Source: Leifsonia sp. Root1293
Lineage (GTDB): Bacteria > Actinomycetota > Actinomycetes > Actinomycetales > Microbacteriaceae
Direction of reading: 5' to 3'
DNA: 64,000 nt
Assembly (NCBI RefSeq): GCF_001425325.1
Contig: NZ_LMEH01000001.1
Span: 2,311,837 to 2,375,836, forward strand
Part shown: piece by piece, positions 51,818 through 60,635 of the stretch
How the letters are laid out: each line of letters begins with the position of its first letter
How positions within the stretch are numbered: position 1 is the stretch's first letter
Notes under the pieces: model-generated
The model's input: the letters and a program-made list of their open reading frames with translations, nothing else
The model's database searches: none
What the model was told of the DNA's origin: nothing
Made by a program: the position numbers and the translations under genes

Positions 51818-52687
51818 CTATTCGGACGGAGTCGGGGTCTCGGTCTGCTCGGCCGACGGGAGGTACTGGTCGGGCATCGGGGAGCCCGGGAACCACTTCT
51901 GGTAGAGCTCCTTCCAGGTGCCGTCCTCCATGGCATCGTGCAGCGCGCCGTTGAGCGCGTCGACGAATGCGGCGTGGTCCTTGGCCACGGCGAACCCGGC
52001 GGGGGCGTCGAACGACGGGATGTCGATGGCGTTCACGAGCCCGTACTGCTCGGCGTACTCCTTGGCGGCCTCGTAGTCGAGGAAGTGGGCATCGACGGAG
52101 CCGCTGTTGACGGCCGAGATGGCGGCGTTGTTGTCCGGGAACCGCACCAGGTCGGTCTCGGTGAAGTGCTTGACGGCGTAGGCCTCCTGCAGGGTGCCCT
52201 GCACGACGCCGAGTCGCTTGCCCGCCAGGTCGGCCTCGTCGGAGATGTCGGCATCCGGGTTCGCCATCACGGTGAGGTAGCCGGCGAGGTAGCCGTCGGA
52301 GAAGTCGACGGTCTGCCTGCGCTCATCGGTGATTCCGATGGCGGCGACGCCGACATCGAACTGACCGTTGGCCACGGCCGACAGCAGGCCCGAGAAGTCC
52401 TGGCCCGTGAAGGTCACCTTGTCGACGCCGATGCGCTCGGCCACGTCGGTGAAGAGCTCGACGTCGAACCCGGTGAACGACCCGGACTCATCCGTGAACG
52501 TGTAGGGCTTGGCATCGCCGAGGCTGGCGACCCGGATCTCACCGGGGGTGATCAGGCCGTACTCGTTGTCGGCTGACGCGTTCTCGGAGGAGGAAGCGCT
52601 GCCCGAGGCACACGCTGAGAGAGCGAGCGCCGCGGCAGCGAATGCTGCGACGACCGCTGACCGACGAAGGGAGTTACGAAGGGTCAC
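51818..52687 (-). CDS. Polar amino acid ABC substrate-binding lipoprotein
   Basis: 289 residues from a GTG at 52687 preceded by AGGAACAAC. The N-terminal signal ends in the lipobox LSACAS, so the mature protein is anchored by Cys. The SBP_bac_3 fold is clear: [95 protein letters not shown] segments. It binds an amino acid or derivative outside the cell and delivers it to the permease. Upstream lie two LacI-type operators, so it is controlled by the divergent LacI. Confidence 0.92.
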   Translation of the reverse strand: MTLRNSLRRSAVVAAFAAAALALSACASGSASSSENASADNEYGLITPGEIRVASLGDAKPYTFTDESGSFTGFDVELFTDVAERIGVDKVTFTGQDFSGLLSAVANGQFDVGVAAIGITDERRQTVDFSDGYLAGYLTVMANPDADISDEADLAGKRLGVVQGTLQEAYAVKHFTETDLVRFPDNNAAISAVNSGSVDAHFLDYEAAKEYAEQYGLVNAIDIPSFDAPAGFAVAKDHAAFVDALNGALHDAMEDGTWKELYQKWFPGSPMPDQYLPSAEQTETPTPSE

Positions 52688-52785
52688 GTTGTTCCTATTC
52701 TCGTTGTTCGTGCTGTGATCGGACCCGCCGATCTGCGATTCGATCGAGAGGACCGTTTCGAACAGGACTGCGGTGTCGTTCTTGT

Positions 52786-52824
52786 TGAGACCGGTCTCAG
52801 TGTCGTATGTTGAGACCGGTCTCA
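52786..52824. promoter_or_regulatory. Two LacI operators TGAGACCGGTCTCA
   Basis: Identical 14-base palindromes at 52786-52799 and 52811-52824, centres 25 bases apart, between the divergent amino acid ABC operon (start 52687) and LacI gene (start 52885). The central CCGG with flanking palindrome is LacI-type. Confidence 0.8.
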
Positions 52825-52884
52825 GTTCGTTTCCGAGGACGCTACACGTCCCGTTCCCTTCCGTCAACACCCTCGAGGAGTCGC

Positions 52885-53946
52885 ATGAGCAGTCACCCGA
52901 CGAACGGCAGACGCGAGGTGACGGTCACCGAGGTGGCCGCCGCCGCCCGAGTCTCGAAGGCCACGGCGGCGCGCGCTCTCGGCGGATACGGGGCCGTGAG
53001 CGAGGCCGTTCGCGACCGGGTGCTGCTCGCGGCCGACGAACTCGGCTACCGACCGAACGCACTCGCGAAATCCATGAACACCGGGCGTTCCAATACGATC
53101 GGCCTCGTCGTCGGAGACATCGAGAACCCCTTCTTCGCCCATGCGACACGAGGCGCGTGGGACGTCGCCCGGGCAGCGGGATACGACCTCATCGTGTCGA
53201 ACTCCGACGAGGAGATGGGCGCGGAATCCGACGCCATCGGCGTGCTCCTCGACAAGCGCGTCGACGGAATCCTGGTGTCGCCAGCCTCCTCGATCGAGAC
53301 ACAGACTTTACAAACCGTGCTCGACGTCGGTCGCCCGCTCGTGCTGTTCGACCGGTGCGCTCCCGCCCTCGACGTCGACGCGGTCGTCGCGGACAACGAG
53401 GCCGGAGCGTTCGAGCTCGCGACGCTTCTGCTCGCCGCGGGACACCGTCGCATCGCGTTCATCTCGACCATCGCCCACGACGGGGACTACCGACGCGGTG
53501 ACGAGTTGGCCTCCACCTCGGTCGGCGACCGTGTCGCCGGTCTGCTCCGGGCCGTGGATGCGTCGCAGGCACCCGATCCGGTGATCCGCCTGAATGCGCG
53601 CCGTGACGGCATCGACGCCGTGACGCGCTCCGTGCTGACAGGGGCGGATCGCGCCACGGCGATCATCGCGTCCGACAGCCTCGTCGCCCTGGCCGTGTTC
53701 CTCACGATCCGCGAACTCGGACTGGAGGTCCCCCGGGACGTCTCGCTGGTGTCCTTCGACGACGCCGACTGGACCGGCATCACCACGCCCGCGATCACGG
53801 TGATGGCGCAGCCGATCTACGAGGTCGGGGCCGAAGCCGCCCGGATGCTGCTGCGCCGGATCGCCGGCGACCGCAGTCCAGCCGAGCAGGTCAGGCTGCC
53901 GCAATCGCTGCTCGAGCGCGCGTCGGTGGCTCCCCCGCTCGACTGA
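52885..53946 (+). CDS. LacI family transcriptional regulator (A)
   Basis: 353 residues from the ATG at 52885 (GAGGAGTCGC). [23 protein letters not shown], hinge helix region [20 protein letters not shown], then a periplasmic-binding-like domain ([99 protein letters not shown]). It probably represses the divergent ABC/oxidase operon and itself via the TGAGACCGGTCTCA pair. Close paralogue of the LacI at 54004-55101. Confidence 0.93.
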   Translation: MSSHPTNGRREVTVTEVAAAARVSKATAARALGGYGAVSEAVRDRVLLAADELGYRPNALAKSMNTGRSNTIGLVVGDIENPFFAHATRGAWDVARAAGYDLIVSNSDEEMGAESDAIGVLLDKRVDGILVSPASSIETQTLQTVLDVGRPLVLFDRCAPALDVDAVVADNEAGAFELATLLLAAGHRRIAFISTIAHDGDYRRGDELASTSVGDRVAGLLRAVDASQAPDPVIRLNARRDGIDAVTRSVLTGADRATAIIASDSLVALAVFLTIRELGLEVPRDVSLVSFDDADWTGITTPAITVMAQPIYEVGAEAARMLLRRIAGDRSPAEQVRLPQSLLERASVAPPLD

Positions 53947-54003
53947 GGCCCGAGGGCGCCGCTGATCGGGCGACCGGATGCGGGCTGCGGATGCCGAGTC
54001 GGC

Positions 54004-55101
54004 TCAGCGCGATGGCGGAGCGACCACGGACGAGCGCAGCATCAAGCGGGTGTCAAGCGTGAGCGCTGTCGGGTCGCCCCCATCACCGTCGATGCGGGCC
54101 AGCAGGGTCTCGGCCGCCCGGGCACCGAGTTCGTGCATCGGCTGCGCGATCATCGTGAGAGGCGGATCCATCACCGTGGCCCACGAGCTGTCGTCGAAGC
54201 CGATGATCGACACGTCGTCGGGGTAGCGCAGTCCAGACGACTTGATCGCGCGCAGCGCGCCGGTCACCGCATCGGTCTCCGTGCAGAAGACGGCGGTCAG
54301 CGGCTCGGGCAGTTCGAGCATCCGGCTCACAGACTCCTGCGCCCGCTCCTCGGTCTTCGGTCCGACCATGACGAGGTCGGCGTCGAAGGGGATGGAGGCG
54401 TCGTCGAGCGCATCGAGGTAGCCCCGCAGCCGCTCGCCGTCGGTCCAGAGGCCGGCCGCCGCTGCCGCGAGCAGCTCCCGGCGCGTCGTCGGCCGCTCGT
54501 CGACCGATGGGCCCCAGACGAAGCCGATGCGGGAATGCCCGGCCCGGATGAGCAGGTCGACCGCCTCACGTGCCGCCTCGCGGTTGTCGATGACGACGGC
54601 ATCGAGCACGAGGTGCTCGATGGCACGGTCTATGAGCACGACGGGGATGCCGCGATCGATCGCCGCCTGGATGTGGGCGACCTCGGCGCGCTCCACGGCG
54701 GCCGACGCGACGATGATGCCGTCGACGCGCTTGTCGATGAGCACGTCCATCGCCTGGATCTCCACCGGCAGGTCCTCATGCGAACTGAGCACGATGGTGT
54801 CGAACCCGCGCTCGCGCGAGCTGTCGGCGATACCGCGCACGACGCCGGCGAAGAACGGGTTGCCGATGTCGGCGACGATCACGCCGAGGGTGTGCGAGAT
54901 CCCTGTCGACATGCTGCGGGCGAGAGCGTTGGCCCGGTAGCCCAGCCGGTCGGCGGCGGCGAGCACGCGCTCACGCAGTTCGGGGCTGACGTAGCCGTAA
55001 CCGCCCAGAGTGCGGGCGGCGGTCGCGCGACCGACGCCGGCGGCCGTCGCCACCTCGGAGATGGTGGGCGGGGGAGCGATCCGGTCGCGTTCAGAGCTCA
55101 T
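54004..55101 (-). CDS. LacI family transcriptional regulator (B)
   Basis: 365 residues from the ATG at 55101; GTGs at 55146/55143 overlapping the kinase stop are alternatives. HTH: PTISEVATAAGVGRATAART, then RANALARSMSTGISHTLGVI and a sugar-binding core (ADIGNPFFAGVVRGIADSSR, VDGIIVASA, IPVVLIDRAIEHLVLDAVVI, GHSRIGFVWGPSVDERPTTR, AVFCTETDAVTGALRAIKSS, SIIGFDDSSWATVMDPPLTM). Last gene of the SIS-kinase operon. Its likely sites are the two palindromes at 57154 and 57343, so it would control both halves of the frl-like cluster. Differs from LacI A in the recognition helix (VGRATAAR versus VSKATAAR). Confidence 0.92.
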   Translation of the reverse strand: MSSERDRIAPPPTISEVATAAGVGRATAARTLGGYGYVSPELRERVLAAADRLGYRANALARSMSTGISHTLGVIVADIGNPFFAGVVRGIADSSRERGFDTIVLSSHEDLPVEIQAMDVLIDKRVDGIIVASAAVERAEVAHIQAAIDRGIPVVLIDRAIEHLVLDAVVIDNREAAREAVDLLIRAGHSRIGFVWGPSVDERPTTRRELLAAAAAGLWTDGERLRGYLDALDDASIPFDADLVMVGPKTEERAQESVSRMLELPEPLTAVFCTETDAVTGALRAIKSSGLRYPDDVSIIGFDDSSWATVMDPPLTMIAQPMHELGARAAETLLARIDGDGGDPTALTLDTRLMLRSSVVAPPSR

Positions 55102-55139
55102 TCCGACGGTTCGACCTTTCGCGCGCGCCGCTCTGGCGC

Positions 55140-56030
55140 TCACCACATGGTAGCGGCGACGGCATCACCGAAGGCCGTACCGCCGCCGAACGCGCCCTCC
55201 ACGAAGCACTGCTCGTAGGCGGAATCGGCACCCGCAGCGAGCGCAGCCTCGAGAGCGATCGAATCGACCGCCTCCCCCTTCCGCCAACCGGCGCCGAGGA
55301 GGGACACCACGAAGCCCGCGAGGAAGGCGTCGCCGCATCCCATGGTATCGACCATGCCTCCGTCAGCGTCGACCAGATGCGCCGTGCCCTCGATGGTGAC
55401 GACGCCGTCGGTGACGATGGAGCCGTCGACTCCCCGAGTGCCCAGCGCCATTCCCGCTCCGGATGCGATGGCTCGAGCGAGCAGATCGCGCGTCTCCTGC
55501 ACGGTGAGATGCGAGCACGACAACAGCACGAGGTCCGCGTGCGGGCAGGTCCTCTGCAGGTACTCCGCCGTGCGGAACTCGTCCTCGCTAGACAGGTCCA
55601 TGCTGACCAGGGCCGATCGGGCGGCCAGCGCCGGCAGCTCAGGTTCCGAGCGCGAATAGACGCTGGTGTGCACGAGGTCGAACCCGTCGACGTAGTGGAG
55701 CAACCCATCATCGAGCTCGAGCGGCGATTTCACCGTGACTCCTCCCCCGTTCCAGCCGAGGAAGACCCGTTCACCGTCATCGACGCGCAACGTCGAGATG
55801 CCGCTCGGGCCGGCACGGAAGACGCTCCGCGACACGTCGACGCCCTGCTCGGCGACAGCATCCCGGAGGAAGTGCCCGAGGTCGTCGTCGCCGAAGACGC
55901 CCAGGTACGCGGCGTCGGCACCGAGCCTGCGGGCGAACACCGCCACGTTGACGCAGTTGCCTCCCGGGTAGTCGATGCCGCGATCGACGAAACGGTCGAC
56001 GATGTTGTCGCCGAATCCGAGCACCCTCAT
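55140..56030 (-). CDS. PfkB family kinase, fructoselysine 6-kinase-like (FrlD type, copy 1)
   Basis: 296 residues. VLGFGDNIVDRFVDRGIDYP, GGNCVNVAVFARRLGADAAY, GVFGDDDLGHFLRDAVAEQG, then DTMGCGDAFLAGFVVSLLGA (catalytic Asp in the GxGD anion hole) match PfkB sugar kinases. The opening 'GDN.VD.....GGN.VNVAV' is that of E. coli FrlD. Probable reaction: ATP-dependent 6-phosphorylation of an Amadori compound to feed the adjacent deglycase. It is followed by LacI B and preceded by the SIS gene with 74 bases between, same strand. Confidence 0.85.
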   Translation of the reverse strand: MRVLGFGDNIVDRFVDRGIDYPGGNCVNVAVFARRLGADAAYLGVFGDDDLGHFLRDAVAEQGVDVSRSVFRAGPSGISTLRVDDGERVFLGWNGGGVTVKSPLELDDGLLHYVDGFDLVHTSVYSRSEPELPALAARSALVSMDLSSEDEFRTAEYLQRTCPHADLVLLSCSHLTVQETRDLLARAIASGAGMALGTRGVDGSIVTDGVVTIEGTAHLVDADGGMVDTMGCGDAFLAGFVVSLLGAGWRKGEAVDSIALEAALAAGADSAYEQCFVEGAFGGGTAFGDAVAATMW

Positions 56031-56104
56031 GTCATCCTCGTTCCTTCGTACGCCGCGGGGTGCGGCGGGCGGCCGGCGACTCCGCCGGCCGCCTCATCAC
56101 CGGC

Positions 56105-57106
56105 TCAGTACTCGACGACGCGGTAGTAGCGACGCAGGTCGAGCGAGTGCTCCCTGACCCGCTCGAGGTGCTTGCTGACGCGGCCCATGACGGTGTCGAG
56201 CACGAGCGGCGCGAGCAGCCCGCGGAACTCGGGGCTGATGCCCTCGAGCGCGTAGTCCTTGGTGTCGAACACCGTGACGTCGTCGGAGACCTTCGTCACG
56301 AACCTCTGAACGCGGTCGGTGAGGGCGCGGGTCTCGTCCTCGCCCTGGAACAGGATGACGCTGGTGTCCTTCTCGATCAGCTCCAGCGAGCCGTGGAAGA
56401 ACTCGGCACTGTGCACGCGGGTCGTGCGCAGCCACTGCATCTCCTCGAGGATGCACATCGAGTACAGGTAGGTGAAGCCCCACAGGTTTCCGCCACCCAC
56501 GAGGAAGTGGTAGTCGGTGTCCTTGTGCGCCTCGGCGAAGGCTGATGCCTTCTCCTCCGACTGACGGGCGACCTCGACGAGCAGCTCCGGCACGCCGGCG
56601 AACTCGTCGGCGAACTTCTCGTAGCCGTCGAACTCCCCCCGCACCGACAGGAGACGCGTCATGAACAGCAGCATCTGCATGTCGAATGGCCAGGTCTTGG
56701 GCTGGGACACGAGCGCGACGTCTGCCGCCTCGGCGATGGGCGACTCGGGGTACCCGGTGAAGGCAACGACGTAGGCGCCGCGCGCCTTCACGTACTCGAT
56801 GGCGCGGAGACTGTCGTCCGTCGTTCCGGAGACCGAGGTGAAGATGGCGACCGACCTGTCGCCGAGTGCCGCATCGCCCGACTCGATGAGCTCGGCGGCG
56901 ATGACCGACCGCACCGGCAGCGTCGAACTGCGGCGGGCGAGGTGCTCATAGGGCCACATGGCGGCGTACGTGCCGCCGGCGCCGATGAGGTAGAGGTTGT
57001 CGAAGCCGCGCTCGGTGAGCGCGTCGACCAGCTCCTCGATCTGGGGGCGCAGCGCGATGGCGCTGGCCGTCTGGGTGAGAAATTCCGACTCGTCGAATCC
57101 GAGCAT
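56105..57106 (-). CDS. SIS-domain deglycase, FrlB-like (copy 1)
   Basis: 333 residues from the ATG at 57106 (GGAAGGACGCACAC). First SIS domain: LYLIGAGGTYAAMWPYEHLA, FTSVSGTTDDSLRAIEYVKA; second: FLVGGGNLWGFTYLYSMCIL and beyond. E222 of LEEMQW and H238 of FFHG are 16 residues apart, the same spacing I recall for the catalytic Glu214/His230 pair of FraB, a 6-phosphofructose-aspartate deglycase. Predicted reaction: cleavage of a 6-phosphofructosyl-amine into glucose 6-phosphate and the amine. Divergent from the ABC importer and sharing its operators. Confidence 0.82.
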   Translation of the reverse strand: MLGFDESEFLTQTASAIALRPQIEELVDALTERGFDNLYLIGAGGTYAAMWPYEHLARRSSTLPVRSVIAAELIESGDAALGDRSVAIFTSVSGTTDDSLRAIEYVKARGAYVVAFTGYPESPIAEAADVALVSQPKTWPFDMQMLLFMTRLLSVRGEFDGYEKFADEFAGVPELLVEVARQSEEKASAFAEAHKDTDYHFLVGGGNLWGFTYLYSMCILEEMQWLRTTRVHSAEFFHGSLELIEKDTSVILFQGEDETRALTDRVQRFVTKVSDDVTVFDTKDYALEGISPEFRGLLAPLVLDTVMGRVSKHLERVREHSLDLRRYYRVVEY

Positions 57107-57153
57107 GTGTGCGTCCTTCCAGGGGCGGTCTGATCCGTCGGCTCCAAGCCAAT

Positions 57154-57169
57154 CTGATACCGGTATCAG
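57154..57169. promoter_or_regulatory. LacI operator CTGATACCGGTATCAG (site 1)
   Basis: Perfect 16-base palindrome, 48 bases upstream of the SIS gene start at 57106. Likely LacI B site. Confidence 0.8.
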
Positions 57170-57252
57170 GTCAGCACAGACTGGCACACGGAAAGTCGGG
57201 GGTCAACAAGTCTCGGTGGGCGAGTCCAAGCCACGAAAGCCGTTTATATAGT

Positions 57253-57281
57253 TTGACCAGTATTTTAATTAGGACAATATT
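57253..57281 (+). promoter_or_regulatory. Candidate promoter TTGACC-N17-AATATT
   Basis: TTGACC (57253-57258), 17 bases, AATATT (57276-57281) in an unusually AT-rich stretch of the 368-base divergent region. It points toward the ABC importer. Site 2 (57343-57358) lies downstream of it, well placed to block elongation or a second start. Confidence 0.5.
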
Positions 57282-57342
57282 CGTGTCCTGCCGCGATTCG
57301 GACGACGAATCGCTCCCGTCATCCATGCATTTCTGCGAAAAG

Positions 57343-57358
57343 CTGGTACCGGTATCAG
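57343..57358. promoter_or_regulatory. LacI operator CTGGTACCGGTATCAG (site 2)
   Basis: A 16-base near-palindrome (one mismatch, GGTACC in the left half), 116 bases before the binding-protein ATG at 57475 and 189 bases from site 1. The pair would allow looping. Confidence 0.75.
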
Positions 57359-57474
57359 TTTCTATGTATAGTCGGTGCCCAACCACGCACCACGTGTCAT
57401 CACAGATCCAAAGGCGGATCGGCCGCGCTCTCGGCGCCGGCTCGGGTCCCTCTCCTCACGAGACAAGGAAGACC

Positions 57475-58794
57475 ATGCACGCACAGAAAGTGACGGCGAT
57501 CACCGCCGTGGTCGCAGCTGCGGCCATCGCCCTCAGCGGATGCTCCGGGGGCACCGCGGCCCCGGCCGCCGATGTCACCGCGGAGCCGGAGTACTCCGGA
57601 ACCCTCAGCATCCTCACGAAGTTCGGCGGCGACCCGCTCGGCCCCTACTTCGAGAACCTCGGCAAGGCCTACGAGGAGCTGCACCCCGACGTGAAGGTGG
57701 AGCTCATCCAGGAGACCGACCAGAGCGTGAAGGACAAGACCAAGACCCTCACGGCATCCGGAGCCCTTCCCGACATCTACTTCACCTGGACGGGCAACTG
57801 GGCCGAGAACTTCGTGCGCGGCGGACTCGCCGCCGATCTCAGCGATGTGATCGCCCCGGACACCGAGTGGGGGAAGAGCTTCGGCGAGGCATCCCTCGAC
57901 GCCTTCGCGTTCGACGACAAGTACTACGGCATTCCGCTCTACAACAACGGCAAGTTCATGGGCTACAACAAGGCGATCTTCGAGGAGGCCGGGGTCGACG
58001 TGCCGACGAGCTTCGATGAGCTGATCGACAGCTGCGCTCCCATCCGCGCCGCGGGCTACGAGCCGATCGCCTTCGGCAACAAGGACGGCTGGCCGGCGCT
58101 GCACTACCTGCAGCAGCTGTTCGCCTACAACGTGCCGACGGATGTCCTCCACGCCGACTTCGCTCCGGCGACCGCGAAGCTCGACGACCCCGGTTACATC
58201 ACGGCGCTCGAGCAGTTCAAGCAGCTGGTCGACGAGTGCACCGACACCGGGAACGGCACGAACGGCGTGCTGTACACGACGGCACAGGAGGCCCTCGCCG
58301 GCGGGACCGCGGCGATGTACTACCAGGAGATCCTCGAATTCGACACCGTGACCGCTGAGGGCAACACCCTCACTCCCGACGACTTCGGCATCTTCCAGCT
58401 CCCCGCCCCCGCCGACGCTGCCGGCGATGCAGACGCGATCGAGGGTGCTCCCGAGGGCTACCTCGTCAACGCCAAGTCGCCGCGCGCCGCCCTCGCCGTG
58501 GACTTCATGAAGTTCGCCACGACACTGGAGAGCGCCACCACCCTGTCGTCTCCCCCGTACGGACAGCCGAGCACGGTCATCGGAGCGGTCACCCCGGACA
58601 CCTCGAGCGTCGCCGTCTTCGACGGCATCACCCAGGTCAACGAGGCGTCGCAGATCGTGATCTGGCTCGACACCGTGACCGTTCCCGAGGTCGCCGACGC
58701 CTGGCTCGCCGGCGGCGAGGCGCTCATCAGCGGCAGCTCGACACCGGAACAGGTGCTCGAGAGCGTTCGCGCAGCGTCGAACAGCGCGAAATGA
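57475..58794 (+). CDS. ABC sugar-type substrate-binding lipoprotein
   Basis: 439 residues from the ATG at 57475 (AAGGAAGACC). A signal peptide ends in lipobox LSGCSGG. The SBP_bac_1 fold is evident: LSILTKFGGDPLGPYFENLG, LTASGALPDIYFTWTGNWAE, YYGIPLYNNGKFMGYNKAIF, EAGVDVPTSFDELIDSCAPI, AAMYYQEILEFDTV. It binds an oligosaccharide or sugar conjugate outside the cell. First gene of the rightward frl-like operon with two permeases following by overlap, so it is the import component for the deglycase/kinase substrates. Confidence 0.92.
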   Translation: MHAQKVTAITAVVAAAAIALSGCSGGTAAPAADVTAEPEYSGTLSILTKFGGDPLGPYFENLGKAYEELHPDVKVELIQETDQSVKDKTKTLTASGALPDIYFTWTGNWAENFVRGGLAADLSDVIAPDTEWGKSFGEASLDAFAFDDKYYGIPLYNNGKFMGYNKAIFEEAGVDVPTSFDELIDSCAPIRAAGYEPIAFGNKDGWPALHYLQQLFAYNVPTDVLHADFAPATAKLDDPGYITALEQFKQLVDECTDTGNGTNGVLYTTAQEALAGGTAAMYYQEILEFDTVTAEGNTLTPDDFGIFQLPAPADAAGDADAIEGAPEGYLVNAKSPRAALAVDFMKFATTLESATTLSSPPYGQPSTVIGAVTPDTSSVAVFDGITQVNEASQIVIWLDTVTVPEVADAWLAGGEALISGSSTPEQVLESVRAASNSAK

Positions 58795-59804
58795 CCGCGT
58801 CCGCGCCGGCGCCGGCCTCCACCTCGCCGGCGCGGCCCTCCTCCCAGCCGCACGTCACCTCATCGACCAGACCGCCCACGTCATCCCAGCGCCCACCACG
58901 ACAGAGGGAGCGGATCATCCGCAACACGGCTCAACGCGCGCTCGGTCTCGCCTGGGTGCTTCCCGCGATCGTGCTCCTCGGCGTCTTCGTCTACCTGCCG
59001 CTGGCTCAGAACCTCGGGTTCAGCACCATCGAATGGGACATCTACAGCGGCAGCCAGACCTTCATCGGACTGGACAACTACGTGAAGCTCGTCGGCGACC
59101 CGATCTTCTGGTCGAGTCTCGGCAACAACGTGCTCTACGCCGTCATCTCGATCGCCTTCCAGGTGTTCGGAGCCCTCGTGCTCGCCGCCATCGTGGAGAG
59201 CATCCGGAGCGATCGCTGGCGGCGGTCGCTGCGGGCCATCTACTTCGTGCCATCGGCCATCTCGCTGACCGTGGCCGGGCTGCTCTTCTACTTCATCTAC
59301 GAACCGAACCTCGGTCTGCTCAACTACATGCTCGACGCCATCGGGCTGGGCGATTGGGCTCAGCCGTGGCTCGGGCAGGAGAGCACGGCCATGCTGGCCA
59401 TCATCGCGATGAGCCAGTGGCAGGGCTTCGGCTACTGCACGCTGCTGTTCGCCGTAGCTATCCAGCGGATTCCGTCCGAGCTCTACGAGGCGGCGGCCAT
59501 CGACGGCATCGGGCCGGTGCGCCGCTTCTTCCACGTGACCATGCCGCTGGTTCGGGAGATGACCGGTCTCATGATGATCGTCACGATCTCGGGTGCGTTC
59601 CAGGTCTTCAACGAGGTGATGGTCATGACCTCGGGTGGCCCGAACAACTCGACCCAGGTGCTGGCCACCTGGCTCTATCGCAGCGGATTCGTGCGCAACG
59701 ACTTCGGCTACGCCGCGGCGATCGCGACGGTGATCTTCGTGATCACCCTGGCCATCGCCCTCGGACAACTCTGGTTCACGCGACGCAGAAGGGTGGAATG
59801 GTGA
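58791..59804 (+). CDS. ABC sugar transporter permease (MalF type)
   Basis: 337 residues, start overlapping the binding protein stop (ATGA 58791-58794). A polar Ser/Pro-rich N-terminal tail of about 45 residues precedes LGLAWVLPAIVLLGVFVYLP, then the MalF-type core (VLYAVISIAFQVFGALVLAA, ISLTVAGLLFYFIYEPNLG, EAAAIDGIGPVRRFFHVTMP as the EAA coupling loop). Six membrane spans. Pairs with the next permease. Confidence 0.92.
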   Translation: MTASAPAPASTSPARPSSQPHVTSSTRPPTSSQRPPRQRERIIRNTAQRALGLAWVLPAIVLLGVFVYLPLAQNLGFSTIEWDIYSGSQTFIGLDNYVKLVGDPIFWSSLGNNVLYAVISIAFQVFGALVLAAIVESIRSDRWRRSLRAIYFVPSAISLTVAGLLFYFIYEPNLGLLNYMLDAIGLGDWAQPWLGQESTAMLAIIAMSQWQGFGYCTLLFAVAIQRIPSELYEAAAIDGIGPVRRFFHVTMPLVREMTGLMMIVTISGAFQVFNEVMVMTSGGPNNSTQVLATWLYRSGFVRNDFGYAAAIATVIFVITLAIALGQLWFTRRRRVEW

Positions 59805-60634
59805 ATCGCATCGGCTTCCTCGGCGCGGTCTCCCGCGTCTTCATGTGGACGTTCCTGCTCTGCCTGGTCGTGGTGGTGGTCTATCCACTGCTCTGGATGG
59901 TGATGAACGGCTTCAAGACGAACGCCGAACTGTTCGGCAACCCGTTCGCTCTTCCGCTGGGCCTCAACTGGGAGAACTACGTCAACGCCTGGAATCGCGG
60001 CGTGAGCAACTACCTGACCACGAGCATCCTGGTCACGGTGACGTCGACGATCGCCACGGTGTTCATCAGCGCCTGGGCTGCCTACGGCCTCACCCGGGTG
60101 CGCATCCCATTCGGACGCGTGGTCTCGACGATCATCCTCGGCGGGCTCATGCTGGCGCCGGCCGTCGCCCTCGTGCCGTTGGTGAAGATGTTCCAGTCGC
60201 TCGGCCTGTACAACACCTTCTGGGCGCTGCTCATCCTCTACACCGCATTCCGCATCCCGTTCACGACGTTCCTCATCCGCGCCTACATGATCGACCTGCC
60301 GCGGGAGATCGACGAGGCCGCCGAGGTCGACGGCGCGAACCGGTGGACGTCGTTCTGGCGCGTGATCCTCCCGATGTGCAAGCCGATCATCATCTCGACG
60401 ATCATCCTGCACATCCTCTTCGCCTGGAACGAGTACCTGTTCGCCATGGTCTTCACCAGCGGCACCGAGTTGCAGACGCTCCCCGTCGGTCTCACCAGCC
60501 TGATGAGCAAGCACGGCACCGACTACCCCGTGGTGTTCGCGGGCATGGTCATCGCGGCCCTGCCCGTGGTCCTCCTGTTCTTCTTCGGCCAGCGCTACTT
60601 CGTCAAAGGCCTGGCCGACGGCATCGGAAAGTGA
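59798..60634 (+). CDS. ABC sugar transporter permease (MalG type)
   Basis: 278 residues from the ATG at 59798, which overlaps the MalF-type stop; GTG 59801 is an alternative. MWTFLLCLVVVVVYPLLWMV, TSILVTVTSTIATVFISAWA, DEAAEVDGANRWTSFWRVIL (EAA loop) and IISTIILHILFAWNEYLFAM are MalG features. Only one base separates its stop from the FrlC-like gene. No ATPase gene is present in the cluster, so a shared MsiK/UgpC-type ATPase elsewhere would be needed, as is common in Actinobacteria. Confidence 0.92.
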   Translation: MVNRIGFLGAVSRVFMWTFLLCLVVVVVYPLLWMVMNGFKTNAELFGNPFALPLGLNWENYVNAWNRGVSNYLTTSILVTVTSTIATVFISAWAAYGLTRVRIPFGRVVSTIILGGLMLAPAVALVPLVKMFQSLGLYNTFWALLILYTAFRIPFTTFLIRAYMIDLPREIDEAAEVDGANRWTSFWRVILPMCKPIIISTIILHILFAWNEYLFAMVFTSGTELQTLPVGLTSLMSKHGTDYPVVFAGMVIAALPVVLLFFFGQRYFVKGLADGIGK

Positions 60635-60635
60635 C

